Source: Phlebotomus papatasi (taxonomy: Eukaryota; Arthropoda; Insecta; Diptera; Psychodidae). Taken from it: a stretch of DNA of 64,000 bases. Shown here piece by piece: positions 29,806 through 43,326 of the stretch. Location of the stretch: assembly GCF_024763615.1 (NCBI RefSeq), contig NC_077223.1:49786627-49850626 (forward strand), given 5' to 3'. The stretch's first letter is position 1. Each line of letters begins with the position of its first letter. Position numbers and translations under genes: made by a program. The notes under the pieces were generated by a model. The model was given only the letters and a program-made list of their open reading frames with translations, did no database searches and was not told where the DNA came from.

Positions 29806-32370
29806 CAGCCACTACCAAATGCTAAAAATTAACAAAATAGAGCTGACAACGATAAAACCTTAATTTAAAAGTGTTGATTTTTAGCATTTGGTGTTCCCTG
29901 GGTAGCTTTATTAATCACTTTTACGCAAAAAACCAACAAGTTCTGTAATTTTTCTCAAATTTTAGAAAATGAACAATAAATAAGGAAATTAATAAGACAT
30001 TCTTAAATACAATTTTTTGGCCAATGCAATTTTACAATATTTTAGATTTGGGATATTGCAGAGACGCACAATATTACATTTATATTATTGCTCGGGCTGA
30101 TTCACACAAAAGTGTGTAGTGGAAAGTGAATGAATATAGAAAAAAAAGAACACCGGAAATCCGTCATTAGTGGCACGCATGTGTTTTTGTAAACAATCTG
30201 TATACTATACGTGAAATCAATATTTACATTATTTTTGATACATTCGACGATAGCAGTATAAGCTTCTGTTATTGCTATAAATATTTCTTCTTCGGCTATT
30301 GTCATTAATATTTCTTGTAAAATCATTTTGAGATTTTCCATGGCAGCATATCCAATTAATATCTCTGATATTAATTAGCGTTGCAATACCTGGTATATTT
30401 AATTTTATTATTAGTGCGTTATGAGCGTTGTGATTTTCTTTTAAATTAAACCCATGAATCTTATTGGCCAATTAAAAGGGTTCCTGAAGCGGTATATGAT
30501 TTGCAAAGAGAATGAAGTAAATGCTAAGGAAATTTATTTACCTTGGTGTTAATTTTTATCCAAAATGTTGTATTAAGTGCGGATTAAGTGTAAAGAATCT
30601 CAGCTAAAAACTGATATTAAAAACAATTTTTTTGAAGAAAAAAAAACACAACAATATAATTTTAACCACTTATTTATCTTTACTTTTTAATCACTTATTT
30701 TACACTCTTAAAGTGAAGAAATCGGTCACTTTTCACTGCTGAAGAATTTGTGCGTGGGTGAAGAAGAGAAATATCAAGAGGACAACCTAACTCTACGATA
30801 AACCATTTGCAACTGAAATGAATGACTAAGGAGGAAGCACAAGATTCCAGTAAAACTCATCATAGTACATCGGGCGGGGAATAACGACAAACTCACGAAT
30901 AAACCTAAATGAAGTGAAACAGCTGACACAAAAGAGGTGTCTTGTGCAGTCCTCCAAGTTAATACTATTGAGACAGTCATCTTCCTCACAAATCTAATTT
31001 TGGTGCATCTATTTTAAGCTTAATCTGACACATTATGTGACCCCAGACCCTAGTATCTAGTCTAGACGAAATTTCCTTTTGAGGAAGATTTTTTATTCAT
31101 ATTTTTAATTAATATAGTAGACTATTTTAATATTTCTTTTAAAAAAGAATATTTAATAAATTGTTAATTTGCTAAATCAAAAAAGGGACAACAGAGTTGT
31201 TTTCCCTGTGAAACATTCAAAAAAGGATAAACACCTCACAGATCATAATTCATTTACTGATTTTTTTCCCATCATTCTTCATTTCTTGTAAAATATTTAA
31301 AAAAAAAGGACACAATTGAAGGGAAAAGGAAATATTAGCAAAAATATTTTAAGGTGTAAAGGAGAGGAAGAAGCTGAAAAGGGATTTGACCAAGACGACA
31401 GGATATTTTGATTTTAAACATTTCCAAAAGGAACCGCACAAAGATATGGAATTCAAAAGGAATATTGTGGAAGGAAAGGGAAATAATCTTTTACGTCCCT
31501 TTTTGGCTTTTCTTCTAAAATGTTCGTGTTTTTTTTTGTCTCCAATAACTATTGTTGTGAGTCGGAAACGCAAAATTACGCCCCTAAAACGGAAGTCAAA
31601 CTACAAAGTCTTTTGTGATCTGGTAAAAATCTCTTTTTTTCTACACTCCGGATGACGATGACATGTGAATAATATTAATTTCAATATTTTAATGATGTTT
31701 TTTTTTCACTGTAGAGCGAAAAATGCCACAGACACATCACACTTCCGATTCATAGAATAATTTTGCTCAATAAAGGGCAGAAATTTTTCTACAACTTTGT
31801 CTAAAAAAAAAAAACTAACACATAAAATTGCGAATTTCTGAAGCAATCAAACCTCTCTGTTCTATTTCCTCTATCAATATTCTCTCATATGATGAATTTA
31901 AAGCCTTTAACATACACTGCATGAACATAAAAATTATAAAAATACCTAAATGCCAAAGAGAGAATTTGACCCCATGTCACATATTAGGAAGATCCTAATT
32001 AATGCTATAATAAAAGGGCAGGATCGGCATGATGCATGATGTCAAATCTAATGAGGAATTTCCGAACAGAATCATCTTTCATCCTTTACATCCTTTTCCT
32101 CTTCTCAACTTCTGTCTTCATTACTACACATAAAAGAGATGAAGATGAACATGTACAAAAAAATACAGTTTTTTTCCTGTGAAATAGCAAGAAAAGGAAT
32201 AAAAAGGAAAAGCAGAGAAATACAAAGAAATTTCTAAATCCAAGAAACGGTGGGAAGTCCTTCAGAGTTCCTTTAGTCGTGTTTCATGCATGTTGCATGA
32301 AACCCAACATGAAATTTTTTCATGTTTCGTTTATTTTTGAAAATATCGTGGGGTAACAGTTTTTTTTAAC
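29806..32370. other. Gene-free stretch between mae and the THAP transposon
   Basis: AT-rich with short poly-A and poly-T runs and no exon that could be supported. A left piggyBac-like terminus (TTAACCCTTTAAGGACGAAG) occurs at about 32368. Upstream mae exons or promoters could lie here but none is recognisable. Confidence 0.4.
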
Positions 32371-35300
32371 CCTTTAAGGACGAAGGGACGAAAGAGTCAA
32401 AAATTGAGGTTCAGAAAAAAATCACTTTTCTGACTTCTTATAGAAAAATATAAAAATAGGAGGATGTATAATTAATTAATTAATTATTACTAATTATAAT
32501 GTATAATTAATGTATAATTACTAATGATCAGATTAGTCTAGCATATGTCTAGCATATCTAGCAATGTTTAGCAAAATATTTGAAGGGCTTTTTAGAAAGC
32601 CATATGATTTGCGACGTATTAAGCTACTTTCTGTAATTTCGCCGACAAGTAAAATTTTGCAAAAGTCGCACTTGATTCTTTTATATAGTGAGTATGCCAG
32701 GAACCCTCCTATATAATTTAGTACACTCTCAACAGTTTCGTCGATATTACTGAGTATTGTTGGAATATGTTCTTTTTCAAGAATTTCTTCTTCTTGTGTG
32801 GAACTTGTACCATCCAGTTCTTCTTCTACGTCAGACTCCGTCGAAAAAGAATCAGAACTTTGGTTGTCCTAAAAAATATTTAAAATTTTAGAAATTAAAT
32901 TTCTTTTATTCACATTTTATTATTCATTTAACAAAATTATTAATACGAAATATTTTGGAAAAATATGAAAATTAAATAATTTATAATAATTATTATTAAT
33001 ATTTTAAGTTTTAATAATTTTTGCTATTATTATTACTATTCTTATTATTATTCTTCTTCTTATTATAACGTAAAAATAACACTATGCAACACGATTTTTG
33101 GCACACGGATCTCACATGCGTTCAACTGCGAAAATTTTTCATCTACACGCTTTTAATATTTGATGCATTGATATGACTCTTTTAACACAATCACATAATT
33201 TAATGCTTCTGTAATGACTTTTACTTATTTCATCCACCCATAAATTTAACTTGCAAATCTTACCCAAAATTGGAGCGATGCCGACTATTTAAGACGTCAA
33301 AAACGTCATTTAGCAAACGGATGAATTTTGTTGTAGGTTTACTTCCTGCAAATTCAGATAACTTTAGATCTTCCCTACAGTGGTCTATCGCGTCCGCAAC
33401 TGATTTGCTTAGGAGTTGTACCGCCAATCTCACGTTCATTTTCTTATTTACAAAATTTACATGTGAGTCTCTTAACTTGTTCCCTAAATGAAGGCCCATA
33501 GATTTCTGTAGTTCGTGTAAGGCCCGAACATATTTAAAATCAATCTCATTTTCATCCTGGTCCACCAGCTTATATTTTGAAAATGTAGTTCTTACTAACT
33601 TGACCATGTGGCATGGATCGGGAAAGATAAATATGTTCTTCTGAGAGGGAGTATCAAATTTGTAGAGTGATTGCGATTCTTTAAGATCTACTCCCAGATA
33701 TTTTGTTAAAGCCTGATTCACTGGCGCACCATCAAACTTAATGCCCAAAACTTGTATGCCAATCTCTGTTACGCTTTTAATGGCCTTTCTCAATAGATTT
33801 TCTTTTTGCTCTTCATTTAATGATTTTATAGGAAAATAACTATACAGATAAAAAAATTAAAAGAAATTATATACATTAAAGATAGTAAAATAATTAAAAA
33901 TTTATAATAATTAATAGTTGATAAAAAAACATAAAAAAATATACATTACCCAATAGGCATCTTCCATTTGAGGTTGACTTCCACAAGCATGAACACAAGT
34001 ATTTCTTTTGCTTATTTAGCATCCGCATCTTCCTCTATGTCATCGTCGCTCTCGTCCTCTTCCTCATCAACTTCACTATGATTTTTCTCATCTTCATCAG
34101 GTAAAATTATCTCTCCGTATTTTACGTCACAAACTCGTTGAACATGCTTATGTATATGGATCTCGTCAAATGCTAATTGACACATAACTTGCCGACCCAG
34201 TTCCCTTTCTTTCGAAACCAAAACTTTTATTGCATCAAGGGGTTCTTTCGTAAAGCCTGGATCGGCTGACATGTTTGGTACCACCGACGAATCTTTCTGG
34301 GATCTGGCAATGCTTTACCAAAGATACGTCTGACGTACCTAAAAAAAGTTAAATTTAACTTGATTAAGACAAGACTTCAATTTTTACTGATCAAACTAAA
34401 AGAAAGAGCAGTATGTAAATATGTAAGCAACTTCCGATCTACGGTGACCCCCAGCAAAAAAAATTCTTACGTTTTTTTCTTTACGCGCCATTCTCCACCT
34501 TCAAAACGATGTTTTTTTAATTTTTATCGAGAAAGTTTCTGCCGATTTCTTTTTTTTTTAAATAAAATTTGGAGAAAGCCCAGGTAAACATTTTGTATAT
34601 ATACATACCATAATATCTGGAAAATTCGAAATTTTTGCTTTTTCGAAGTTCAATTACTGTGCCGAGCATATTTTTCAAGCGATTTGATCAAATTTAGATT
34701 CTTTTAAATGTCCTGAAAATTACCAACGTAAACCCATTGTTCTCAAAGTCACAAACACAAGCTACATTTTGAAAATGTTTTCTAATAATGTGTGATCCAG
34801 TTTATATCAGTAATACGACGGACGGTATACATTAAAAAAATACGCATAGGGATATTCACGTTGAGCACTGTGTTGTGAATTTGCGCCTTCCTCAAAACTA
34901 GAACGCTTTGACATATTTATAAAAATATAAACTAATAAAACTATTAATTCGCTATTGTTGTTAACTGTAGTATAAATTAAATACCTGTACGCTTTTGGTG
35001 AGAAGAAATCCAGTGTTATCGCAAATTTCTTTAAAGCGATGTCGTAAGGTGCTGATGACGAATTTTTGTCATTTTGTTCGATCATTCTTTCAAAAATCGG
35101 CCTTTCATTTTTCATCATCTTTATCAATGAGCTTCTCATCTTTGAGAACTGCAATGACTCCCTTCAGATTTATTACAGTTTTATTTTTTCGCATTAGTTT
35201 TTGCTTTAAGTTTTTGTTATTCTTTATCAGTCGGTCATTCGCTTTCTTCAATTTTTTGTTTTCTTTTTCCATTTTTTTCACTTTCTTTGTCAGTAATCTG

Positions 35301-35622
35301 TTTTCTTCCTGAAAAAAAAAGATTTTGTATTTACAAACATAATAATAAGAACTAATTCAAAGATATGTCAAACTCTTTTCAAACATTTCTAACCAAAGAA
35401 TTAGTGAAATTCTAAGAGAAAACCTTGACATCTCTTTTCAATATAATAAATAAAAATTTATTTCGAGTTTTTGGGCATATAAAAGTTATATCACATTTTA
35501 GCTATATATTTCCTGACAATTTCATTTCAAAATTTTAAAACTTCAGCTGTTGGCACCAGATTTTTGGAGACAGTTTTTGAAAAATTACGTAGTTTTCGAT
35601 GGACAAGATTTTTCAGAGTATA

Positions 35623-37563
35623 GGGGAAGTTAGGCATGGTTCGCACGTTTTTTCGAACTCCATTTTCAAGATTTTTTTCCGACTAAACTGTGAAATGCGC
35701 CATGGATTGAGCTACACCAATAAAATCTCTTGTCTTTTAGGTTTCTATACGTATCTAATTCACTGTCGCAAAATTTATGGTTTTTCCTAGACAGGAAAAT
35801 GAAAAATGTATGACAAATTGTGCGAACCTTGCCTGTGAAGGCAAGGTTCAATCTATGGGTGGTATAGGTTCGTCATTGCAGTTTTTCCTGGAATAGCTTT
35901 TCCTCACAATCAAAAATTATTTATCGATTGTTAGATTTAAGACCCATGAATCCGCGAAAACCATCACTTCACTAAAAGAATGTTCCTAAAACACATTTTT
36001 CGTCATTTATCTGAAGCACTGTTTTTCTTGAAATTGAATGATGACAAATCGACTGAAATGTGAAAATTTCAAATGTGACAACCCTAAAATTTATCAGCTG
36101 TCAATTTGTCATAAAAAGTAAACAAACGAGCTTTTTGTTTTGTCTTAGTAAAAACAGCATTTTTCTCATTATTCATTAGAATTTAAAGTAAATAATTTAA
36201 TATTTTATCTTTTGTTAATCTGTTTCTTGCGTTCATCAAAGAAGGTTGAAAAGTTTCAGTACTTTTAAGTGTGTTCAAGGAAAAAACCGTGAGTAAGTGA
36301 AAATATTGTGTTTTCCTAATAGTAATTGCATAATTGGCATCTTTCAAGTTAATTAGGTGTTGGAAAGTCGAGGAAGACATCCAGTAAAGACTGCAGAAAG
36401 CCAAGAAACTCGAGTAACCCGAAAGGCAGGAACTGGACCAGTGGTTGTGAATGACGAGGGCAAGGACATTAATCCTCATCCCATAGTACATCCCAACATC
36501 GTACTATTGCTCAGCTGGTCCACGCTCAGTCAGAGCTCAGTCAGCTCCCGTAGAAGGAAAAAGAGACACTGTACACATAGATCGATGGTACAATAGGGGA
36601 CAGCAAAGTGGTCACAAAGTACCGAAAGAGAGTGACTGACTCAAAAAGGACTGTATGGTGCATCCGAAGAAGAATTGAGGAAAGTTCATTGTAGCCAAAA
36701 TTGCTCACGATTACTTCATTGATTACGATGGGAAGCATGGATGGAATTGATACAATCCAGCGTAGCACAGAGAAATTGAGAAAGTATCAGGAGATGAATA
36801 CTGCCTATGAAGCCCTGAAAGCAGCCAAGCTCAGAGACAATCTCGATGCTGAGCTCTTAGATGATGAGGAGGATGAGGGCAGATTATACATATTTTATGA
36901 TGTGGTCAGGCCAGGCTCTAAAATGGACACCATAAACAGAGAATAACAGAATCCGGACTAATGTAAAAGATTTTTTAGCCTACTACGATACCACAAAATA
37001 TATAAAATAAAGAATATTTCTTTTAATTTGCTGATTAGTTATTATTTTTCTCTTTTAATTTTCTTGTCTTCCCTGAGCCTTTTCTTCAACTCTTCCCTTT
37101 TGTTTTCCTCATTGAGGTTAGGTTCTAATTTTCAAACTGCTGGAGTTGCCTGATGGGTTGGCGAACCATAACACTTTCAGAGGTTGAACCAATACGCAGT
37201 GTAGTATTTGCAAAATTTCCTCCTTTTGAGAAATAATTTTCCTCCTTTGCAAAAAATTATTACGTAAATATCAACCCACATTAACCTTTTATCCATTAGT
37301 GTAAGTGATTTTTTCTGAAAATGAATTTAACTGTGAAAATTCACACGAAATATGCGCCATCAAAATTACCCATTTTGGGCCAATTTTCTATTTATGATTC
37401 TAGACCCCAGTCAAGAAGAACTAGGCTGCCTAGTTTTGCTGTGAAGATCAGTTTTATGATTACCTATCTTATGACTATGAAATTAAGATTTTTCTCCTTC
37501 TTAACAAAGAGAAAATATGGATTGTTCGAAGGCTCGCGCGTGCGAAGCATGCCGAACTTCCCC
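35623..37563 (+). mobile_element. 1.9-kb TA-flanked element with unusual cargo
   Basis: Bounded by TA; ends GGGGAAGTTAGGCATGGTTC and, inverted, GGGGAAGTTCGGCATGCTTC, then TTCGCACG on both sides. The target site is visible uninterrupted in repeat B copy 1. Inside lies a less AT-rich stretch (36355-36945) with fragmented coding sequence and an AATAAA (about 37006). No recognisable transposase. Confidence 0.75.
36701..36946 (+). pseudogene. Unidentified coding-like fragment inside the TA element
   Basis: An 81-codon frame of charged, helical composition (LRKYQEMNTAYEALKAAK, then DAELLDDEEDEGR). The sequence just upstream (36355-36680) also looks coding but has stops in each frame. I do not recognise the family. 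It may be part of a degenerate transposase or captured host sequence. Confidence 0.35.
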
Positions 37564-37959
37564 TATTCTTCTGACGTTACAAAACTAAATATTTCCTGTC
37601 AACTGATGAGTTAAACTCATACTTGAACGATAGATCTTTTTATCTTGGTCACAACTTATTGTACAAGACAAAGAATTTTGTAAAATACGACGAAAATTGT
37701 ACTTTCCGTATAAAATTCTGACAAAAATCCAAATTTAATTTTAAATAAATCCTATCATACAAGTACAAGTTTAACATATCAGATAACAGAAAATATTATA
37801 TTTTTGATGAATACACTCTAAGAAATTTTGTCCACTGAAAAGCATATTTTCTAAAAAAAAGGTCTGCAAAAATCATGTCCCAACGGTTGAATTTTTAAGA
37901 TTTTTAAATGAAAATTTTAGAAAATAGTTTAAATTTTATACTTTTGCTTAAGAACAAAG

Positions 37960-38051
37960 CAAGTTTTGTTGAAGGCAACTCTTTTGAATGTTGTGTCAAA
38001 TGCATCTGTTTCGGAATTTGTCAAATCCGGTGACTTTTGGTTATAGGCTTC
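37960..38051 (-). pseudogene. Partial duplicate of THAP transposase linker exon
   Basis: Reads EAYNQKSPDL and NSETDAFDT against EVYNQKLPDV and DSETDAFDR in the exon at 38385-38492, with the same acceptor (TTCAG). Its far end is lost where repeat B copy 2 begins. Confidence 0.75.
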
Positions 38052-39524
38052 CTGAATGAGTTAATAGATATTATTAACAATGAATACTTAAATTTTTATT
38101 TCACGATTTAACGTTTTTAAAGTTCAATCATTATTTTTTTTTATATTGCACAAAAAAAACTGTGTGTTTTTCTGTTCTCATTTGGGCCTAATATTTCGGA
38201 AACTTTAAGTAATAAAATTTTATTCTTTTATGTCAAGAATGAGAAAAACAATTTAAGAACTATTTCAAGCAAGAAATAAAAAAAGTTAATCGATGATGTA
38301 GTTTTAAGAAATTAGACCTTTTACTAATTGATTTGTTTATCTATTCCATTCAAAACATGATAAAATATAATGTTCAAAAATTACCTCAAGCAAGGGTTCA
38401 ACAGTCGCAGTTGAAGGCAACTCTTGTTGAATGCGGTCGAAAGCATCTGTTTCGGAATCTGTCACATCCGGTAACTTTTGGTTATAGACTTCCTGAATAA
38501 GTTAATAGATTTTAGTTAACAATAAATACTATAATACATAGCTTCAAATATTTGCATTTCAGAATCTCATTCGTATATTCTTTTTGATACAAAAACAAAA
38601 TGTAAAAAACAAATACTCGAGATGATATTTTAGTACAAGGTAATGTACAAGTATTCAAAAATTTTACAATGATTTGAAAACTACATTGATAATTTATTAA
38701 AAATAAAATAAAGAATTTTGATTCTAGATAAAACTAATAAGTACAAAAATGAAATGATGCATTCACAGATTGAGATAGACACACATATATACATATGTGT
38801 AGTGTATATGACAGAATAAATAATTCTATTACAAATTGAAAAACTTGTAAGAAAAAATAAGCACATTTTCTTAACCAATTCTGAAATGTTTTGAAGAAAT
38901 CGTTTATTATCAGAAAACCTTAGGAAATACATTCAAATTTATAATCTACTGAATACTCGCTCAGAAATTTAGTGATATTTTTCACTTAGCGGACAAAAGA
39001 AATTATTAAAAAAAAGAACTAAATTTACCAGTGGTAAAGTGCCTTCCTGTAAATAGTATCGTACTTTTCCCTTTTTGTTTTTTGTAAGAATTAAATCATT
39101 TGTGTTGAAGTGCTTGTTGCAGATTCGGTTTTTATCTGTGACTTCCGAAAACACCAATTTGAGTCTCTTAGTCCACAACTTTTTTTCTGCAACATCTTTC
39201 GGGAAGCTTAAAAATCAGAAAATTTCCACAATAATTTAAAAAATTATTAAATATATTAAATCAAAAATAGAAAATACTATTCAAATTAATAAAGCTAATA
39301 TTATTACTGGAATTAAGATTCTAATCCCAATAATACATAACTAGAAAGAATCTTGTGAAGCACACTGTTGAATCACAGAAAAGTTATATAGCTCAGGTAT
39401 TATCAAAAATTGAAAATTTTCGTGACTACGTTACTGGATCACTTCACGGTTGTTTTTCACCGATAACTCGTTAAAAAATAGAATTCCGGTCCTGAGATAT
39501 TTAATAGAGGATTATATCTATATT

Positions 39525-39528
<4 letters not shown>

Positions 39529-39587
<59 letters not shown>
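39529..39587. repeat. (AT)n microsatellite flanked by a short direct repeat
   Basis: About 29 AT units. The word TTTAATAGAGGATTATATC occurs on both sides (about 39500 and 39599). Lies in the first intron of the THAP transposase pseudogene. Confidence 0.9.
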
Positions 39588-39594
<7 letters not shown>

Positions 39595-40404
39595 CCATTT
39601 AATAGAGGATTATATCCTCTTCTTATTGTGGAAGAACTTTTTTTTTATGGCGGCCTTTGGTGGGTGGACAATTAAAAAGAATCTTCTTGAGGTACTCACC
39701 TGTGAAAACTCACATATTTACTGACACGGCAGCTATTTTCACAATTCTGCACACAGCACTTCATTCTTACTTATTAGAACAAGAATTCTACGTTTGGTTG
39801 TATGGTTCTAAGGGAATTCTTGAATACTGTTCAACCACTAACCAACACGACAAGAATTAGAAAAACAATGAAAAATTCATTGCCTGAGAGCACTTGATTT
39901 CATTTCAGTTTTTGAGGTCGCTTCACTGGCTCCTTAGGAAAATGCTCAACTTGTCCAATCCGTAGTATTATATCTATGGACTAGGCCCATTTTTTTTCCT
40001 TTTAAAGCTGTACGGCCCCAGCCATGCAAGCCACAAGGCCAAACGTCACTCTAGTTGTTAACGTTGTCACACACTGTTTTTCATTCTTTTTTGTTTGCTG
40101 GTTGCTTGTTGATGTTGTCTTGGTTTGAATTTGAATTCAACCGTCGGTTTCCCTCTGAGTTGTTGGGCTAAGGGAGAATGTCCATTCCACCCGGATGTTT
40201 CATACCATTATGGTGAGATATGCAATAATGGTAAAGGGATCATCCATGGTACCCATTCAGGGTTAAGTCTTATCTTTTTCGTGATTTTTTTTTAAATTGA
40301 CAGTGTATTTAATTGTCTATTTTGTTTTCGTTAGTAAATTTAACAATTTCTTTATATATTTTGGTGCTATTTTTCTCAAGAATTTTTTTCAGACTTTCTG
40401 CATT

Positions 40405-43326
40405 TCATAATGACTTATAGTTTTTTCTTGATTCCTCATACTTTTTACAGAATATTATTAAGTGGTTTGCGTCTTCTACCGTGTCACAAAATTCACATTT
40501 ATCGTCTTCTATTAATTTTATAATTTTAAGAAATTTTTTATCATAAGTATGTCCTGTTCTTAATCTTGATATCAATTTTATTTCTTTTGAGCTAAGTTTT
40601 ATATTTTTAAACCACATTTTATTATCTATTTTATTGTTTCTAATATCTCTGTTAAATTTTCCTATATGTTCTGTGATATTTTTATAATCGGATTCCCAAT
40701 TTTTACTTAGATTTTCTAATATTTCGTTTATATCAATCTCTTCTTCTTCAAATTCCTCATAATTATCTTTAAAATATTTTATGTTATCAAGAGCTTTAAA
40801 ATCTTCAAAAAAGTTAACCATTTTATCTTCTCCTGTTAATCTTCTACATATGTGTTTAATTGTTTTTTTTTCTCTAAATCTAATTTAGCAGGCAATTCAC
40901 CTGAGTCTGCTAATAGTGAGGGAACCGGTGTGGTTTTTGTTAGTCCCATTATTACTCTTATTGCTTTATTTTTGATTATTTGAAAGATATTATTATCGAG
41001 CATTTTTTCATTTTTGTCAAAAATTACTGGTGCAGCATAATTCAATCTTGATTTGATTAAAGATTTGTAAACTGTCATTAAAGACTTTGGATGAGCCCCA
41101 CCTCTACTTCTACTAAATATTTTTAGTAGGTTGATGTACTTATCACATTGTGTTTTTATTTCTTTTTTATGTGTTTTAAATCTTAAATTTTTATCAATAT
41201 GTACTCCCAGTATTTTGTGACTAACAACTTCTTCTATTTCTGTGTTATTAATTTTAATTTTTTCTTTATCATTTTTTGAATTGTCGAATTGTATATATTT
41301 ACACTTTTCAGGGTTTATTTTTAGATCTATTTTTTCTAATTCTATATTTAATTTTTCAATATATTCATTTGCTAAATCATAAAGTTCTATATTATTTTTT
41401 CCTGATATTATTAACGTTATGTCGTCTGCGAATTGTAAAGTACAATATTCTGAGTTTATTGTATGTAAAATCTAAAGTGTACAAATTAAATAGGCTTGTG
41501 GTAGGCCTGTACTTGTTAAATAACTTTCTCTATAATTCGTTTTATCTACTATTATTCTTCTGTTATTTAAAAATTGTTTTAACCAGTTTGTTATTTCGAT
41601 GGGGAAATTCATATTTTTCATTTTATCGATTAAAATATCAATGTTTACGTTATCAAAAGCTTTAGATACATCAGTAACAATTGCTATACTTTTAAGTCCT
41701 TTTATTTTATTTTCTTTTACTGTATTTGTTAATATTAAGAGATAATCAGTCGTATTTCTATTTTTCCTGAATCCATACGTATTTTCTGGCAATAGATTGT
41801 TTTGATAAATAGTGTTTTCAATTTTATTTTTAAGTATTTTGTGAAATTTTTTTGCAAAAACATTAATTAACGTTATTGGTCTGTAATTTTTAATATCCAT
41901 TTCGTTTTTTTTTGGTTTTAATATTGGAATAACTTTAGTTTCTTTCCAGCTTTCCGGCACTTTTTGTTCTTTCCATAGATTATTAAAAGCTTCTACTAAA
42001 ATTTCGATATTCTCATCTGATAGTTTTTTCATAATTTCATGTGAAATTTCATTCAAGCCAGGAGCTGTGTTTTTATTGCATTTTATAATATTACTAACTT
42101 CTTCAAATGTACAATAATTATAGTCTATGTTAGTCTTTTCAATATCTAGTTCCTTTGGGTCTTCATTTACAAAATTATTCTCTAGAAATTCTAATGCCTG
42201 ATCTTTCGTTTCTATCACATTGTTTTTTTCTTTTGTACTTCTTTCTATTAAATCTATTAACTTTATCCTAAATCTCTAATGGGTTACTACCAGGGTTTAC
42301 GCTTTCGATAAATTCAGTTCATTTTTTCTTTTTTGATTTCTTGATTTCTAACTTTAACATTCCAGTTATTTTTCTTAGTTCTAATGCTGCATATTCCGTT
42401 TTGTTTTTCTTATAAATTTTGAATTTCTCTTTTTTTACTGTCCATAATCTAGCAATCTTCTCCGACCACCAGTATTTCGGGATATATCTATCTTTTTTTT
42501 TCTTTGAATGTAAGAATGTTATTGTTTACTATTTTAGTAATTTCACCTTCTATTTCGCAGATATTAGAATTTTTGTTTAATTTGAGTTCTTTCACTTTTT
42601 CTTTAATTGCACTGATATTTAATTTCGTTTTTGTTTTTTGGAACACTTCACTACCTTCACTTAAATCAATTCTTATTGGGAGGTGATCTGAGCCAATATC
42701 TATTTCGTCCACCTCCCAAAACACTTTGTCCACTAGGTTAGGTGAAACTAGTGTAAGGTCTATTGCTGAGGATGATTTTAAATGAGTGCTATAGTGAGTA
42801 TGTGACCCATTATTTAGGCAAATCAAGTTTGACGAGCTAGTTAGTTCTGCTAAAATTTCACCTTTGCTGTTGTTTACTGAATTCATTTCCCACATGTCGT
42901 GTCTTGCGTTAAAGTCGCCTCCTGGGATCACGTTATTTTGATTGTCCACTTCGTTTAATTGTTTAATAGCTTTTCGAAATTTTCTTTAACTACTAGGTTT
43001 GTAAGATTAGGAGGGATGTAAATGGAAAAGATTTTGAATAACTTATTTTCTTTTTTAAATTGCACTTCAATCACTTCAATAGGATCAAACTCAAATCTTT
43101 TCTTGCCAATACTGATTATTTTGTTGCTTATTAATACTCCTACTCGGCCCTTTCCGTGTTCGCGACAATGAAAATGTCTATTATATCCTGGTATTTTAAA
43201 CTTTGAATCCGGTTTAGTCCAAATTTCACTCAACATAACACAATCTATATTCCTATCTATCAGATAATGTTCTAGTAATTGTTTATTCGCGTTTAAACTT
43301 CTTATATTCACTTCCATAAACTTCAT
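40405..43326 (-). pseudogene. Non-LTR ORF2: endonuclease and reverse transcriptase, broken
   Basis: Fragments in order on the minus strand: endonuclease (43326-42955: MKFMEVNIRSLNANK, MLSEIW; 42949-42488: GGDFNARHDMW, SDHLPI), reverse transcriptase (42218-41472: IPILKPKK, NYRPITLINV, TDVSKAFDNVN, TGLPQ; then QFADDITLI near 41420), thumb (41078-40836: SLIKSRLNYAAPVIF) and C-terminal Cys/His motif (40821-40405: CEFCDTVEDANHLIIFC). Multiple stops and frameshifts; the GSPLSP-type block normally after TGLPQ is deleted. Catalytic D and FADD residues can still be read. Confidence 0.85.

Larger units (their letters stand above)
35424..37956. repeat. Repeat 'B' copy 2, interrupted by a 1.9-kb TA element
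   Basis: 35424-35622 and 37564-37956 align to repeat B copy 1 (16218-17665). Both copies end at the same word (TTAAGAAC). It sits inside the THAP transposon, against the truncated duplicate exon. Confidence 0.75.
32533..39764 (-). pseudogene. THAP9/P-element-like transposase gene, broken
   Basis: Minus-strand exons: 39764-39700 and 39206-39029 (THAP zinc finger, 81 codons: MKCCVQNCENSC, SFPKD, RICNKHF, EGTLPL), 38492-38385 (linker), 35308-34985 (coiled coil, then KKFAITLDFFSPKAY), 34338-33950 (YVRRIFGKALPDP, ADPGFT, CQLAFDEIHIHKH), 33839-33264 (KFDGAPVNQ, FPDPCHMVKLVR, NKKMNVRLAVQLL) and 32868-32533 (YIGGFLAYSLYKRIKCDFC). The order and motifs are those of P-element/THAP9 DNA transposases, which combine a THAP DNA-binding domain with an RNase H-like catalytic core. 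Defects: a frameshift in the coiled-coil exon, another before ADPGFT, an in-frame TAA before AKEILVFML, and the expected catalytic stretch between 33264 and 32868 not found. Inactive. Terminal repeats were not identified. Confidence 0.85.

Noticed and set aside
30102..30989. Short minus-strand frames that might be upstream mae exons
   Set aside because: No splice-site chain to the mae exons and no recognisable peptide; kept only as unassigned sequence.
34995..35312. 105-codon plus-strand frame rich in Phe and Ser
   Set aside because: It is the reverse of the Lys-rich coiled-coil exon of the THAP transposase.
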